A stretch of 64,000 bases of DNA, taken from assembly GCA_040222455.1 (NCBI GenBank), contig JAVKDD010000027.1:124001-188000 (forward strand), given 5' to 3'. Both the position numbers and the translations under genes were made by a program. This document shows positions 55,019-62,941 of this stretch, piece by piece (position 1 is the first letter of the stretch; each line of letters begins with the position of its first letter). Origin of the DNA: RHLJ01 sp040222455 (GTDB lineage Bacteria; Bacteroidota; Rhodothermia; Balneolales; Balneolaceae). A model generated the notes under the pieces. The model searched no databases. It saw only the letters and a program-made list of their open reading frames with translations, and was not told the DNA's origin.

Positions 55019-56233
55019 ATGACTACCACTGCAAAAGAAGTTCACTTACGTACCAAAGGGGTTATTCCAGTTCAAAAATTAAGGATTCTGAAAGAACTCG
55101 GAATTCTTGATTCTCATCCCGATTATCCTATTTTAGATGATCAATTTCAGCCTAATTCACTAGATCTTCGGTTAGGAGAAATTGCGTATCGTGTTCGCTG
55201 TAGTTTTCTCCCAGAAAATGAAACGGTAGAGGAAAAGATTGATCAGCTGAAACAGTACTCGTTTTCATTAAAGGATGGGGCAGTTCTTGAAGAAAATTGC
55301 GTGTATATCATTCCGTTGCTGGAAAAGCTGAATCTTCCAAAATCTCATTATTCTATTAATCAAGGCTATACTAATGGTCAGCCAAACGAAGGTGATGTTC
55401 GTTTACATGCATTAGAAAATCTATCGGCTAAAGCAAACCCTAAAAGCTCTACAGGTCGCTTAGATGTATTCACTCGTGTAATAACAGATTATTCTCATCG
55501 TTTTGAAGAAGTTACACCCGGCTATCAAGGTAATTTATATTTAGAAGTTGTCCCCAAATCCTTTTCTATTAAAGTGAAAACAGGACAACGGTTAAATCAA
55601 CTACGAGTTCGCCATGGTTTAGAAGTCGTTCCAGACCAGGATTTATTGCGTATTCATGCTACCGATCCATTGCTGTTTGATGAGAATGTGAAGCCTGTTT
55701 CCATGGATCTAATTAAGGTGAATAAAGGCTTATTTATGAGCGTTCAGCTAAAGGGAAAGAAGGGAGAGGTTATTGGGTATAAAGGTAAAAAGCATGTAAA
55801 CTATATCGATCTTGAAAATATTAACCATTATGAGGTGGATGAATTTTGGGAGCCAATTTATGCCAGACCAGATGCTAAATTTATTCTGGAACCAGAAGCA
55901 TTTTATATTTTTGCATCTAAAGAACGCATTAGAGTTCCAGCACATTTAGCTTGTGAAATGATGGCTTATGATACTGGATCAGGTGAATTAAGAACACATT
56001 ATGCAGGATTCTTTGATAGTGGTTTTGGGGGAAGTATTGATGATAAAGGAGCTAGAGCAGTGTTGGAAGTCCGCTCCCACGATGTTCCTTTTATGATTGA
56101 AGACGGACAAACCTTGTTTAGTATGCAATTCGAGCCTAATACAGAAATTCCGGAATTTATTTATGGAACTGATATAGCGAGTAACTATCAAGGGCAGGGA
56201 CTTAAACTAGGTAAACATTTCAAGCAGTCATGA
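55019..56233 (+). CDS. dcd: 2'-deoxycytidine 5'-triphosphate deaminase, long two-domain form
   Basis: 404 residues, about twice the length of E. coli Dcd, with two dUTPase-like sandwich domains. The first has FQPNSLDLRLG near 42-52 and KSSTGRLDVFTRVITDY with GYQGNLYLEV near 145-190. The second has PEAFYIFASKERIRVPAHL near 286-305, HYAGFFDSGFGG near 327-338 and QFEPN near 372. The family deaminates dCTP to dUTP for dTTP synthesis. Two repeats in one chain match the long Dcd seen in alphaproteobacteria and some other groups. It overlaps the start of a small Fe-S protein gene by 4 bases (ATGA). Confidence 0.9.
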   Translation: MTTTAKEVHLRTKGVIPVQKLRILKELGILDSHPDYPILDDQFQPNSLDLRLGEIAYRVRCSFLPENETVEEKIDQLKQYSFSLKDGAVLEENCVYIIPLLEKLNLPKSHYSINQGYTNGQPNEGDVRLHALENLSAKANPKSSTGRLDVFTRVITDYSHRFEEVTPGYQGNLYLEVVPKSFSIKVKTGQRLNQLRVRHGLEVVPDQDLLRIHATDPLLFDENVKPVSMDLIKVNKGLFMSVQLKGKKGEVIGYKGKKHVNYIDLENINHYEVDEFWEPIYARPDAKFILEPEAFYIFASKERIRVPAHLACEMMAYDTGSGELRTHYAGFFDSGFGGSIDDKGARAVLEVRSHDVPFMIEDGQTLFSMQFEPNTEIPEFIYGTDIASNYQGQGLKLGKHFKQS

Positions 56234-56451
56234 GCTATTTCTTGGTAAATCGTTGCATATGTCACAATAAATCTTTTATTGAGATTAAAGAATATGCTGC
56301 ACAAGAAGGGATGACGGAAGTTTCTGAGCTACAAAAAGTAGATTATTGTAGCAATAGCTGTAAAATGTGTAAACCTTATGTAGAAATGATGCTTGAAACC
56401 GGAGAAACAGCATTTAAACCGGGGGCTTATTTAAAAGTGGATTTAAAGTAG
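56230..56451 (+). CDS. Small (2Fe-2S)-binding BFD-like protein
   Basis: 73 residues. Cysteines 9 and 11 (RCICHNK) and cysteines 40, 44 and 47 (VDYCSNSCKMCKPY) give a C-x-C ... C-x3-C-x2-C pattern, close to the bacterioferritin-associated ferredoxin (BFD) fold, which uses C-x-C and C-x2-C ligands for one [2Fe-2S] cluster. The helical segment between (FIEIKEYAAQEG) also fits. The ATG overlaps the dcd stop in an ATGA, so translation is coupled. What this protein does for deoxynucleotide metabolism is unknown; the pairing is conserved enough in position here to deserve notice but may be a local arrangement. Confidence 0.78.
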   Translation: MSYFLVNRCICHNKSFIEIKEYAAQEGMTEVSELQKVDYCSNSCKMCKPYVEMMLETGETAFKPGAYLKVDLK

Positions 56452-56471
56452 AGTTTCTTCTGTTGGTTATT

Positions 56472-56519
56472 CCTTCGTATTCAGAAATCCAGAGTTTGTA
56501 CAAGCATCCTCAGAATGAC
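56472..56519. repeat. Possible fragment of a dispersed intergenic repeat
   Basis: The gap between the Fe-S protein gene and rsmE contains ATTCCTTCGTATTCAGAA and ATCCTCAGAATGACC. These resemble the ends of the intergenic repeat with a GTCATTCTGAG...GAAGAATC form that is scattered through many bacterial genomes. Only one imperfect copy was seen here. Confidence 0.3.
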
Positions 56520-56558
56520 CAAATTTATTTATCTTTTATTTAAAGAACGGCACAAAAA

Positions 56559-57260
56559 ATGAATAATATCTTCTACGCTCCAACTTCTAGTTTTACAGTA
56601 CAAGATTCAGTCGAAATTAAGGGTCAAGAAGCACTTCATATCACAAAAGTACTACGTCATAAAATTGGGGATATAATTCTTGTAGCGGATGGAGAAGGGG
56701 CAAGATTTGAGGTAAAAATAACAGAGATTACTAAAAAATCAGTCTTAACTAAGGTATTAACTACTCAATGCGAAGCTTCTCCTCAAAAGAAGAAAATTTT
56801 GGCGCTCGGAACTATCAAAAAGAGAGATCGTTTAGAATTTGCTATTGAAAAAGGCGTAGAGTTGGGTGCTTCTGAGATTTGTTTATTTAATGCCGATCAT
56901 TCTGAACGAGCAAAGTTAAATAAAGATAGAATTGAGACTCAGATTATAAGTGCTTTCAAACAAAGTGGAAGGTTTTGGCTTCCAAAATTAAGAATTCTGA
57001 ACTCACTTGATGAAGTCTTTACTTATTACTCTGATTCAATATTTATCATGGCGCATGAAGAAACTGAAGTGAATCAACAACCGACGGAACTTATTACAAA
57101 TCAGAATATTTTATTAGTTGGACCAGAAGGTGGATTTTCTTCAAGAGAAGTAGCATTGAATAAAGAGAAGGGAGGTACATTCGTATCGCTTGGTAAGAAC
57201 AGATTGAGAGCTGAAACAGCAGCAGTAGCTTTTTTATCTCAGTATCTCTTTAGCACATAA
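56559..57260 (+). CDS. rsmE: 16S rRNA m3U1498 methyltransferase
   Basis: 233 residues. An N-terminal PUA-like domain (EALHITKVLRHKIGDIILVADG near 24-46) leads to a SPOUT (alpha/beta-knot) methyltransferase domain. The knot signature is LLVGPEGGFSSREV near 186-200 and SLGKNRLRAETAAVAFLSQY near 210-230. Acts on uridine 1498 of 16S rRNA with S-adenosylmethionine. It is convergent with sigZ, whose stop is 4 bases from its own, so transcripts may overlap at their ends. Confidence 0.95.
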   Translation: MNNIFYAPTSSFTVQDSVEIKGQEALHITKVLRHKIGDIILVADGEGARFEVKITEITKKSVLTKVLTTQCEASPQKKKILALGTIKKRDRLEFAIEKGVELGASEICLFNADHSERAKLNKDRIETQIISAFKQSGRFWLPKLRILNSLDEVFTYYSDSIFIMAHEETEVNQQPTELITNQNILLVGPEGGFSSREVALNKEKGGTFVSLGKNRLRAETAAVAFLSQYLFST

Positions 57261-57264
57261 TTTG

Positions 57265-57816
57265 TCAGTAAGTAGTATCACAACACCGTTGGCAATTTTG
57301 CTCACCAACAAGTAATCCTTTTTCATTAAGTGAAAACTGGCAACATTCCATATACTTCTCTTTCAACATTTCTTTTGCCCGGTGTACTCTAGATTTAATA
57401 TTCGGGATACTTAAATGAAGTTCAGAAGCGACTTCTTTCTGTTTTTTACCTTCCACATTAATAAGAGCAAGCACTTTACTATACTTTGGTGGAAGTTCAT
57501 TAATTAAATTTTCGAAACAGCAAAATTCAATTTCTGAGTGCTCAAAATCGTCAGTTAGTTGTTCTTCCTTAAAATTGCTAAGCTCAACAATTTTTTTCGA
57601 TTTTCTAAAATACTCAGCGATGTGATTTCGGGTTATTTGAAAAACCCATGCCTTTATTTTTGTTTCATCTTTTAGTTGATGGAGGTTTAGATGAACCTTG
57701 ATAAAGACTTCTTGAAGGATATCTTTTGATGTAGTCTCATCTTTTACTCTCTTAAGAATAAAGTAGAAAAGGGATTCTTTAAAAGAATCCCAAATATTTT
57801 GTGTAGTGTTTTTCAT
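57265..57816 (-). CDS. sigZ: ECF-type sigma factor SigZ with cysteine-rich C-terminus
   Basis: 183 residues. Region 2 spans about 10-75 (KDILQEVFIKVHLNLHQL, then AWVFQITRNHIAEYFRKSK) and region 4 about 105-155 (LPPKYSKVLALINVEGKKQKEVASELHLS split across this region). The tail contains MECCQF (Cys158, 159) and QNCQRCCDTTY (Cys175, 178, 179); Cys99 and Cys100 lie in the linker, seven cysteines in all. No anti-sigma gene follows. A 41-residue cysteine-rich peptide gene ends 3 bases before the ATG. The tail may sense metal or redox state directly; this is inference. Confidence 0.9.
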   Translation of the reverse strand: MKNTTQNIWDSFKESLFYFILKRVKDETTSKDILQEVFIKVHLNLHQLKDETKIKAWVFQITRNHIAEYFRKSKKIVELSNFKEEQLTDDFEHSEIEFCCFENLINELPPKYSKVLALINVEGKKQKEVASELHLSIPNIKSRVHRAKEMLKEKYMECCQFSLNEKGLLVGEQNCQRCCDTTY

Positions 57817-57819
57817 TGT

Positions 57820-57945
57820 TTAGTTACAGCAGTCACATTTTGTGCAATCACAATTTTCACATTCACAGTTATTTGCTTTACAATCAACACAATCGCAATT
57901 GGTGCATTCACAATTGGTGCATTCACAAGAATTATTTGTGTTCAT
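57820..57945 (-). CDS. 41-residue cysteine-rich (metallothionein-like) peptide upstream of sigZ
   Basis: A complete short frame: ATG at 57945-57943, TAA at 57822-57820. Of 41 residues 14 are cysteine, at 7, 9, 12, 14, 17, 19, 22, 27, 29, 32, 34, 37, 39 and 40, in repeats of C-[E/D]-C-[T/E/V]-[N/K/D]. The others are mostly Asn, Asp, Glu and Thr; there is no aromatic residue. This spacing is that of a metal-thiolate protein rather than of disulfide toxins. Its stop is 3 bases before the sigZ ATG, so the pair is almost surely co-transcribed. It does not match the metallothionein families I know (BmtA/SmtA, MymT). Metal storage, or a metal-dependent partner of SigZ, is inference. Confidence 0.7.
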   Translation of the reverse strand: MNTNNSCECTNCECTNCDCVDCKANNCECENCDCTKCDCCN

Positions 57946-58010
57946 TATCGGGATGTTTTAATTAGTATTCACCAAGTAGATGCTAATTAGAGCAAAAGGA
58001 TTCAAAAAAT

Positions 58011-58361
58011 CTACATCTTTTTTCTCTTTTTACTGGATTTAGCTTTGGGATTGAAATCAAGACAACGCTGAACCCACACTTCTAAATCATCTTCTTTATC
58101 CAAAGCTAGCTGATTCACATAAACATATCCTTTCATTCTTTTGGTAGTAAAATCCATTGGGCGAACTCCCTCATCATGTTGATGATCTATTTCAGCATCT
58201 TCACCCACGCGAGCCATTAAGTCATCTTTAATAACGCCAATGCACATTTTATCGTTTACCAGAATGCATAACCCACCAAACATTTTTATCTCCTCATAAA
58301 CAATAGATTTCTTGTCTAGTACAGTTTGTATTCGTTCTGCAAGGAATTCGTTGTAAGCCAT
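58011..58361 (-). CDS. TfoX N-terminal-domain protein
   Basis: 116 residues from the ATG at 58361 (MAYNEFLAERIQ), the usual family start; an ATG at 58403 would add 14 residues rich in Leu, Tyr and Asn. The domain pattern is VLDKKSIVYEEIKMFGGLCILVNDKMCIGV near 12-42 and MDFTTKRMKGYVYVNQ near 67-84. The C-terminus is a lysine/serine-rich tail. TfoX/Sxy proteins regulate competence in some Gammaproteobacteria, but stand-alone N-terminal-domain proteins such as this are widespread and mostly uncharacterised. It is on the same strand as the cysteine-rich peptide gene, 65 bases upstream of it. Confidence 0.85.
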   Translation of the reverse strand: MAYNEFLAERIQTVLDKKSIVYEEIKMFGGLCILVNDKMCIGVIKDDLMARVGEDAEIDHQHDEGVRPMDFTTKRMKGYVYVNQLALDKEDDLEVWVQRCLDFNPKAKSSKKRKKM

Positions 58362-58518
58362 CGATAGAGTATCATTTAAGTAGAGATTTAAATAATAAAA
58401 CAAGCTATTTAAAAGGGATATTAATGATGTTCTGAGATATTAAGTTGGTAGAAAAATGAAAACCTTGAAAACGTATTTTTTCTTTATTAGTTAGTACCTG
58501 CCAAAAATTAAAATTCAT

Positions 58519-58552
58519 AAAAAAACCTCACTTTCAAAAAAAAAGTGAGGTT
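58519..58552 (-). terminator. Rho-independent terminator of the PEGA lipoprotein gene
   Basis: On the minus strand an 11-bp stem (AACCTCACTTT / AAAGTGAGGTT) is followed by TTTTT. It lies directly after the stop of the PEGA gene at 58570. Confidence 0.85.
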
Positions 58553-58569
58553 CAAAATTTGAGTTAAAG

Positions 58570-59061
58570 CTATTTAGTTGCTTTAATTTCTTCCCATTGC
58601 TCTGTAGTTAGCATAAATGCAAAGATATCCCCTTTCTCGAGATTTGCCTGAGCATCTATAATTCCAGCTTGTTGCATGCTTGCTAAGTTAGCTTCAACAT
58701 CAGCTGGTGTAAGCGAATAGGCAGCACCCGTTCCAATATCTACAATAATTCCAATAATACCCCATGAGAAGATATTACCAACAACAGTTGTGCCAATATC
58801 AAACTTCTTGGCTATTTCAAAATTAAGATCTTCATATCCATCTTTCTTGAATGTAAGAACGTAATCTTGATTTCTCTTTAGAGATAATGTTTGAGGAGTT
58901 TGACCCCGATCAATCCCATTAATATAAATATCAGCACCTGCAGGGTTCGAATTCACTCTAATGTCTGCACTAGACCCTTTAAAAATGGAAGCACATGAAA
59001 GAGTTAAGAAACTTACTAACAAAGTGGCTAATACGGTTGTACCAGTTAATTTTTTCAGCAT
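58570..59061 (-). CDS. PEGA-domain lipoprotein
   Basis: 163 residues with lipobox Cys23 (FLTLSC). A PEGA domain spans about 32-85 (IRVNSNPAGADIYINGIDRG, LTFKKDGYEDLNFEI). A glycine/isoleucine-rich hydrophobic hairpin follows (about 88-118, GNIFSWGIIGIIVDIGTGAAY), then a polar helical end. PEGA domains are small extracytoplasmic sandwiches commonly linked to surface attachment or glycan contact. It stands alone with its own terminator. Confidence 0.85.
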   Translation of the reverse strand: MLKKLTGTTVLATLLVSFLTLSCASIFKGSSADIRVNSNPAGADIYINGIDRGQTPQTLSLKRNQDYVLTFKKDGYEDLNFEIAKKFDIGTTVVGNIFSWGIIGIIVDIGTGAAYSLTPADVEANLASMQQAGIIDAQANLEKGDIFAFMLTTEQWEEIKATK

Positions 59062-59166
59062 TGTAACCTTTATTTGTGTTATCGAGAACTTTTGAACTCG
59101 AAATGCAAAGGTACTAAAACAATTTTAATTGTAAAGAAAATCTATGAGTTAAATCTAAATAATGCG

Positions 59167-59643
59167 TTAACCAGTAATTTGAATTGCAAAATGATTAATG
59201 GCTTGAGAGTTAATTCGGGATACACTTTTTGAAACCCCTATAACTCTTTTTGCGACAAATTTTTCAACAAAATTCATTTTATTAAAATCTAATTCACCGC
59301 CAAAATAGCCTTTAGCCTTAGCATGTGTAATTAGTTCATTAGGGAATGACTGTTCAAATTCCTGAACCTCATTTTCGGTATCCATGTAGCACATAAATAA
59401 ACCAAGTTGTTTTTCGAGTAGCTCATCGAGATTCGATTCACAATAGTTTCGAATTTTCTTTTGAATTTTGCCAGCATAAACCGATCCACCAATAATAATG
59501 GTATCATAATCATTCAAATCCGGAACATCTTGATCTTTCAGATTAATAATAGTTGATGTATTGTAACCTAGTAGAGTTGATAACCGATCAACTATTTTCT
59601 CGGTTGTTCCATGGGTACTCATATAAATGATCAGAGCTCTCAT
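59167..59643 (-). CDS. Flavodoxin-fold protein (HemG-like)
   Basis: 158 residues. The N-terminal ALIIYMSTHGTTEKIVDRL has the FMN phosphate loop (STHGTTEK, residues 9-16); DTIIIGGSVYAGKIQ and GLFMCYMDTE give the next strands. GGELDFNKMNFVEKF near 115-130 resembles the insert of HemG-type menaquinone-dependent protoporphyrinogen oxidases. The protein may oxidise protoporphyrinogen IX or act in another flavin electron transfer; no haem genes are adjacent. It is a single gene on the minus strand. Confidence 0.8.
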   Translation of the reverse strand: MRALIIYMSTHGTTEKIVDRLSTLLGYNTSTIINLKDQDVPDLNDYDTIIIGGSVYAGKIQKKIRNYCESNLDELLEKQLGLFMCYMDTENEVQEFEQSFPNELITHAKAKGYFGGELDFNKMNFVEKFVAKRVIGVSKSVSRINSQAINHFAIQITG

Positions 59644-59727
59644 AATATCTCCATTATAATTCCACTTAAAGAATGGTACTTCAGAATAATTGTATTCTAT
59701 GAATTTTAGATAAAGAGAGGGAGGTAT

Positions 59728-60882
59728 TTATAAATTTTTGGAAATAGCTTTTAAAAAAGGAGTATACGGAACACTACTCATGATTTTTAAATCATCAGTA
59801 AAATTGGTGTCTTCAGAAAGAAAATCGAAAACTTTATCCACGGAATTATTTTTAAACAAATCACGAAAAATATGGAGACTATCTTTAGTAGAATTAGAGA
59901 TTATATGGAGAAGAAGTAAGTCGTAATAGCGATACCTGAACTCCGATTGTGGGGGTAGAAGAATTTCATTCCCTTGAAGAATAGAATTAGCTAGATTTTC
60001 TGAGTATTTCTGAATACGTGTAAATGTGTAACCAGTACTGGGTTTCGTTAAGCCGCCAACTGTGCCAATATTTATGATTTTTTGAGCATAAGTTGGTGTG
60101 TAACTGCGGTCTTCCATTGGAATTTCACCGTATTCTTTTCTCTTAATCTCATAGTCTTCTCTGGAAAGATCAAATTTACTTTTTAGATATTCTTTGATTT
60201 TTTTTCGGTACTCTTTTTTCTTTTTTAAAGGCGAAGATGAAAATATAGTATATTCGATTAATGCTCGATTTTGACGAAATGGAAGGATATAAATGAAAGC
60301 TAAACCATCTTCAAAATCTTCATCAAAATCCATGATAGTGAACGTTTCAGGATCAAAAACAGGAAAGTTTGTCTTAATTTCTAATCCCAAAAAGTGTTGT
60401 ATTAGTGGGTATTTGGGCTTCTTTTCTTCTATTGGATGAGGTTGGATAATACTTTGGAAAATATAATCCGCTAAAAATGTATCACTAGATTTTGTTACAA
60501 GCGCCGCTTTTTTCTGGTTTGAAGAAAAGTCAAGAATGCTTTCTTCGAGAAGGTGGAAATTTTTTCTTTGTTGAAGCTCAGTTAGAACATATTCTTTAAA
60601 GTCACTTTCTCGAATACAATAGTAGGTGTGGTCATGCATATACAAAAAAGCATCAAAATCTAAAACGGAAAAAAAAGATTTCCGCCACTTTTTGTATACA
60701 ATTTCATGAAAAGGAGGCTTTTTTTTACTCCAGAAGCACCAAGTTTTATTATTCATTGGTGCAAACGTAGAATCAATGATTAAAACTTCACCCTTATAGT
60801 CTCCTTTGGCCAGATACCACGCAAGGCTTAGTCCAGATAGCCCGCCACCAGCAATAATGATATCGTATTTATTACTACTCAA
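59728..60882 (-). CDS. crtY: Lycopene beta-cyclase (CrtY-like)
   Basis: 384 residues. The FAD/NAD-fold start is YDIIIAGGGLSGLSLAWYLA (6-25), followed by the cyclase pattern NNKTWCFWSKKK near 44-55 and the conserved GTVGGLTKPSTGYTF block near 273-287. A membrane-seeking C-terminus follows. CrtY closes the psi ends of lycopene to beta rings using reduced FAD without net redox. It overlaps the end of the upstream nitrilase gene by 8 bases, so they are coupled. The match is to the CrtY rather than CruA/CrtL branch, but the family is broad. Confidence 0.85.
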   Translation of the reverse strand: MSSNKYDIIIAGGGLSGLSLAWYLAKGDYKGEVLIIDSTFAPMNNKTWCFWSKKKPPFHEIVYKKWRKSFFSVLDFDAFLYMHDHTYYCIRESDFKEYVLTELQQRKNFHLLEESILDFSSNQKKAALVTKSSDTFLADYIFQSIIQPHPIEEKKPKYPLIQHFLGLEIKTNFPVFDPETFTIMDFDEDFEDGLAFIYILPFRQNRALIEYTIFSSSPLKKKKEYRKKIKEYLKSKFDLSREDYEIKRKEYGEIPMEDRSYTPTYAQKIINIGTVGGLTKPSTGYTFTRIQKYSENLANSILQGNEILLPPQSEFRYRYYDLLLLHIISNSTKDSLHIFRDLFKNNSVDKVFDFLSEDTNFTDDLKIMSSVPYTPFLKAISKNL

Positions 60883-61849
60883 AAGTTACGTTTTTTTGTT
60901 GTTTTGTATTAACCAAAAGGTTGAAAATATCTGGTCTGGAATAGTGTCCATTAGTGTCTAAAAAGAGATTTCCTTCGTTTAGAATGTTCAAATTTAGTGC
61001 TGCGTAGAGAATACCATTTTCTTCTGGTAATGGTTCAATTAAAAATGACGTATCAGGATTTATTATGGCAGAACCACCTTTCAAAACAAACTCTTTATCG
61101 TCAATGGGAATACTTTTAATCATTTCTAAAGCTGGCTTATCAGCATCGGTTTCTAATACAGAATTCACGCCATCTATCATTTCGCCTTTTGTAAGAGTAC
61201 ATCCTGCAGCTATCACATAACATTGAGCTTCGAATGCATATTGTCGGCTTGCAATATGATGAAGATCTTTAACCATTGGCCATTGAGCTACATGAATATC
61301 TTCACCTAATTGATGCATTGCTGCTCTAGCTAATGGCATCCAATGCTCCCAGCATATAAGTCCACCAATTTTTACATTTTTATCTTTAATAGTCGAAAGT
61401 GTACTTCCGTCACCCATCCCCCAAATTAACCGTTCAGTATATGTTGGCATTAATTTGCGATGAAGTTCGAAAGTGTTATCAGGTTTGAAATAAAAAATGG
61501 TGTTGTACAATGTGCGTCCCACTATTTCGTGAGCACCCATTACAATGATAGAGTCTGTTTTTACAGCAAGATTTTGGAGTATATTAAAACTAGAGTCTTT
61601 AATCGAGATTGAATTTTGAACTAATAAACGAAATAAAGTTTTAGCGGGAGGGTGATCCCAAATCCCTACGTTTGGAGCATAATCCAACCACGCAGGATAC
61701 CCTGGAAGCCACGTCTCAGGAAATACAATTAGCCGAGCATTTTTTGAACTGGCTTCTAAAATATATTTTTGCGCTAGCTCCAAACTTGCGTTAAGATTTA
61801 GAAAAACAGGAGGGTGTTGAACCACCGCTACTTGATAATTTGAATCCAA
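60875..61849 (-). CDS. Nitrilase-family carbon-nitrogen hydrolase
   Basis: 324 residues. The triad is Glu45 (FPETWLPGYP), Lys132 (HRKLMPTYTERLIWG) and Cys166 (GGLICWEHWMPL). The last two motifs match true nitrilases (EC 3.5.5.1, hydrolysis of nitriles to acids and ammonia) rather than amidases or ureidopropionases, in which the sequence after the cysteine differs. It is the first gene of a two-gene unit overlapping crtY by 8 bases. A role in carotenoid synthesis is not known for nitrilases, so the link may be only transcriptional. The start at 61849 faces the threonine aldolase gene 51 bases away, so the two share a short divergent promoter region. Confidence 0.9.
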   Translation of the reverse strand: MDSNYQVAVVQHPPVFLNLNASLELAQKYILEASSKNARLIVFPETWLPGYPAWLDYAPNVGIWDHPPAKTLFRLLVQNSISIKDSSFNILQNLAVKTDSIIVMGAHEIVGRTLYNTIFYFKPDNTFELHRKLMPTYTERLIWGMGDGSTLSTIKDKNVKIGGLICWEHWMPLARAAMHQLGEDIHVAQWPMVKDLHHIASRQYAFEAQCYVIAAGCTLTKGEMIDGVNSVLETDADKPALEMIKSIPIDDKEFVLKGGSAIINPDTSFLIEPLPEENGILYAALNLNILNEGNLFLDTNGHYSRPDIFNLLVNTKQQKNVTFE

Positions 61850-61900
61850 AATCGATTTTTTTGATTTCTACTCTTAAGTCTTTCAGTATATTCCATCTCT

Positions 61901-62941
61901 ATGAAAAAGCAAAGTATAAAGATGATAGATTTACGAAGTGATACAGTTACCATACCAACACCTGAAATGTTAGTGGCAATGACGCAAGCCAAGGTAGGAG
62001 ACGATGTATTTGGAGAAGACCCTACAGTTAATGGTTTTCAGGAAAAAGTAGCTACAATGTTCGGCATGGAAACCGGCTTGTTTGTGCCAAGTGGAGTTAT
62101 GAGTAATCAATTGGGGTTGAAGGTATTAACAGATCCAGGAGACGAAATATTAATCGATGAAAAAGGGCATATTTTTAATTATGAAACGGGTGGCGCCGCG
62201 TTTTTATCTGGAATTCAGATTAAAACACTAAAAGGTAAAAATGGGAAACTATCGGTATCTGAATTAAATAATCAGGTAAAAGGATCTTTTGATTGGGAAG
62301 CGAAAACAAAAGTAATATGTCTTGAAAATACTACGAATAAAGGAGGAGGGGTGTGTTATTCGAAGGCAGAATTGAGTGAGATCAAAGAATTTGCTGATGC
62401 TCATAACCTGCTTGTTCATTTAGATGGAGCTCGAATTTGGAACGCAATAACTGCTAGTGGAATTTCTCCAGAATTCTTTGGCAATATAGCGGATACTATC
62501 TCGGTTTGTTTTAGTAAAGGACTGGGAGCACCAGTTGGTTCCATGCTTTTATCTTCAAAAGAGCGAATATCTAAAGCACGTCGTTTCCGAAAGATGTGGG
62601 GTGGAGGCATGCGCCAGATTGGAATTCTTGCTGGTGCTGCCGAATATGCATTAGATAATAACTGGGAGTTAATGAAAGAGGATCATCGTAGAGCAAAAGA
62701 ATTTGCAATGATCGTTTCAGATTGTTCAAAGCTTTCTATTGATATAGATTCAGTTGAAACCAACATTGTTATTTTTGATGTGTTGGAAGGGGATGCAGTT
62801 ATGGTTCAAAATCAGCTAGCAGAAAATGGAATTCATGTTGTTCCATTCGGACCGAAAACGCTTCGTGCTACTTTTCACTTTCAAATTGGAGATGAGATGT
62901 TGGAGAAGATTAGAAAAATCTTTTACGATCTATTCAGATAG
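61901..62941 (+). CDS. ltaE: L-threonine aldolase (low specificity)
   Basis: 346 residues of the fold-type I PLP aldolase family. The N-terminus contains MIDLRSDTVTIPTPEM (an alternative ATG at 61922 would give this as the start) and the VGDDVFGEDPTVNGFQ block; the PLP lysine is Lys206 (SVCFSKGLGAPVGSM). It cleaves threonine and allo-threonine to glycine and acetaldehyde. The DUF6090 gene converges on it from the other strand, with no space between the two ends. Confidence 0.93.
   Translation: MKKQSIKMIDLRSDTVTIPTPEMLVAMTQAKVGDDVFGEDPTVNGFQEKVATMFGMETGLFVPSGVMSNQLGLKVLTDPGDEILIDEKGHIFNYETGGAAFLSGIQIKTLKGKNGKLSVSELNNQVKGSFDWEAKTKVICLENTTNKGGGVCYSKAELSEIKEFADAHNLLVHLDGARIWNAITASGISPEFFGNIADTISVCFSKGLGAPVGSMLLSSKERISKARRFRKMWGGGMRQIGILAGAAEYALDNNWELMKEDHRRAKEFAMIVSDCSKLSIDIDSVETNIVIFDVLEGDAVMVQNQLAENGIHVVPFGPKTLRATFHFQIGDEMLEKIRKIFYDLFR

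Noticed and set aside
57799..57990. Plus-strand frame of 63 residues across the sigZ upstream region
   Set aside because: It is the antisense image of the cysteine-rich peptide; its sequence is a low-complexity hydrophobic pattern forced by the opposite strand, with no recognisable start context.
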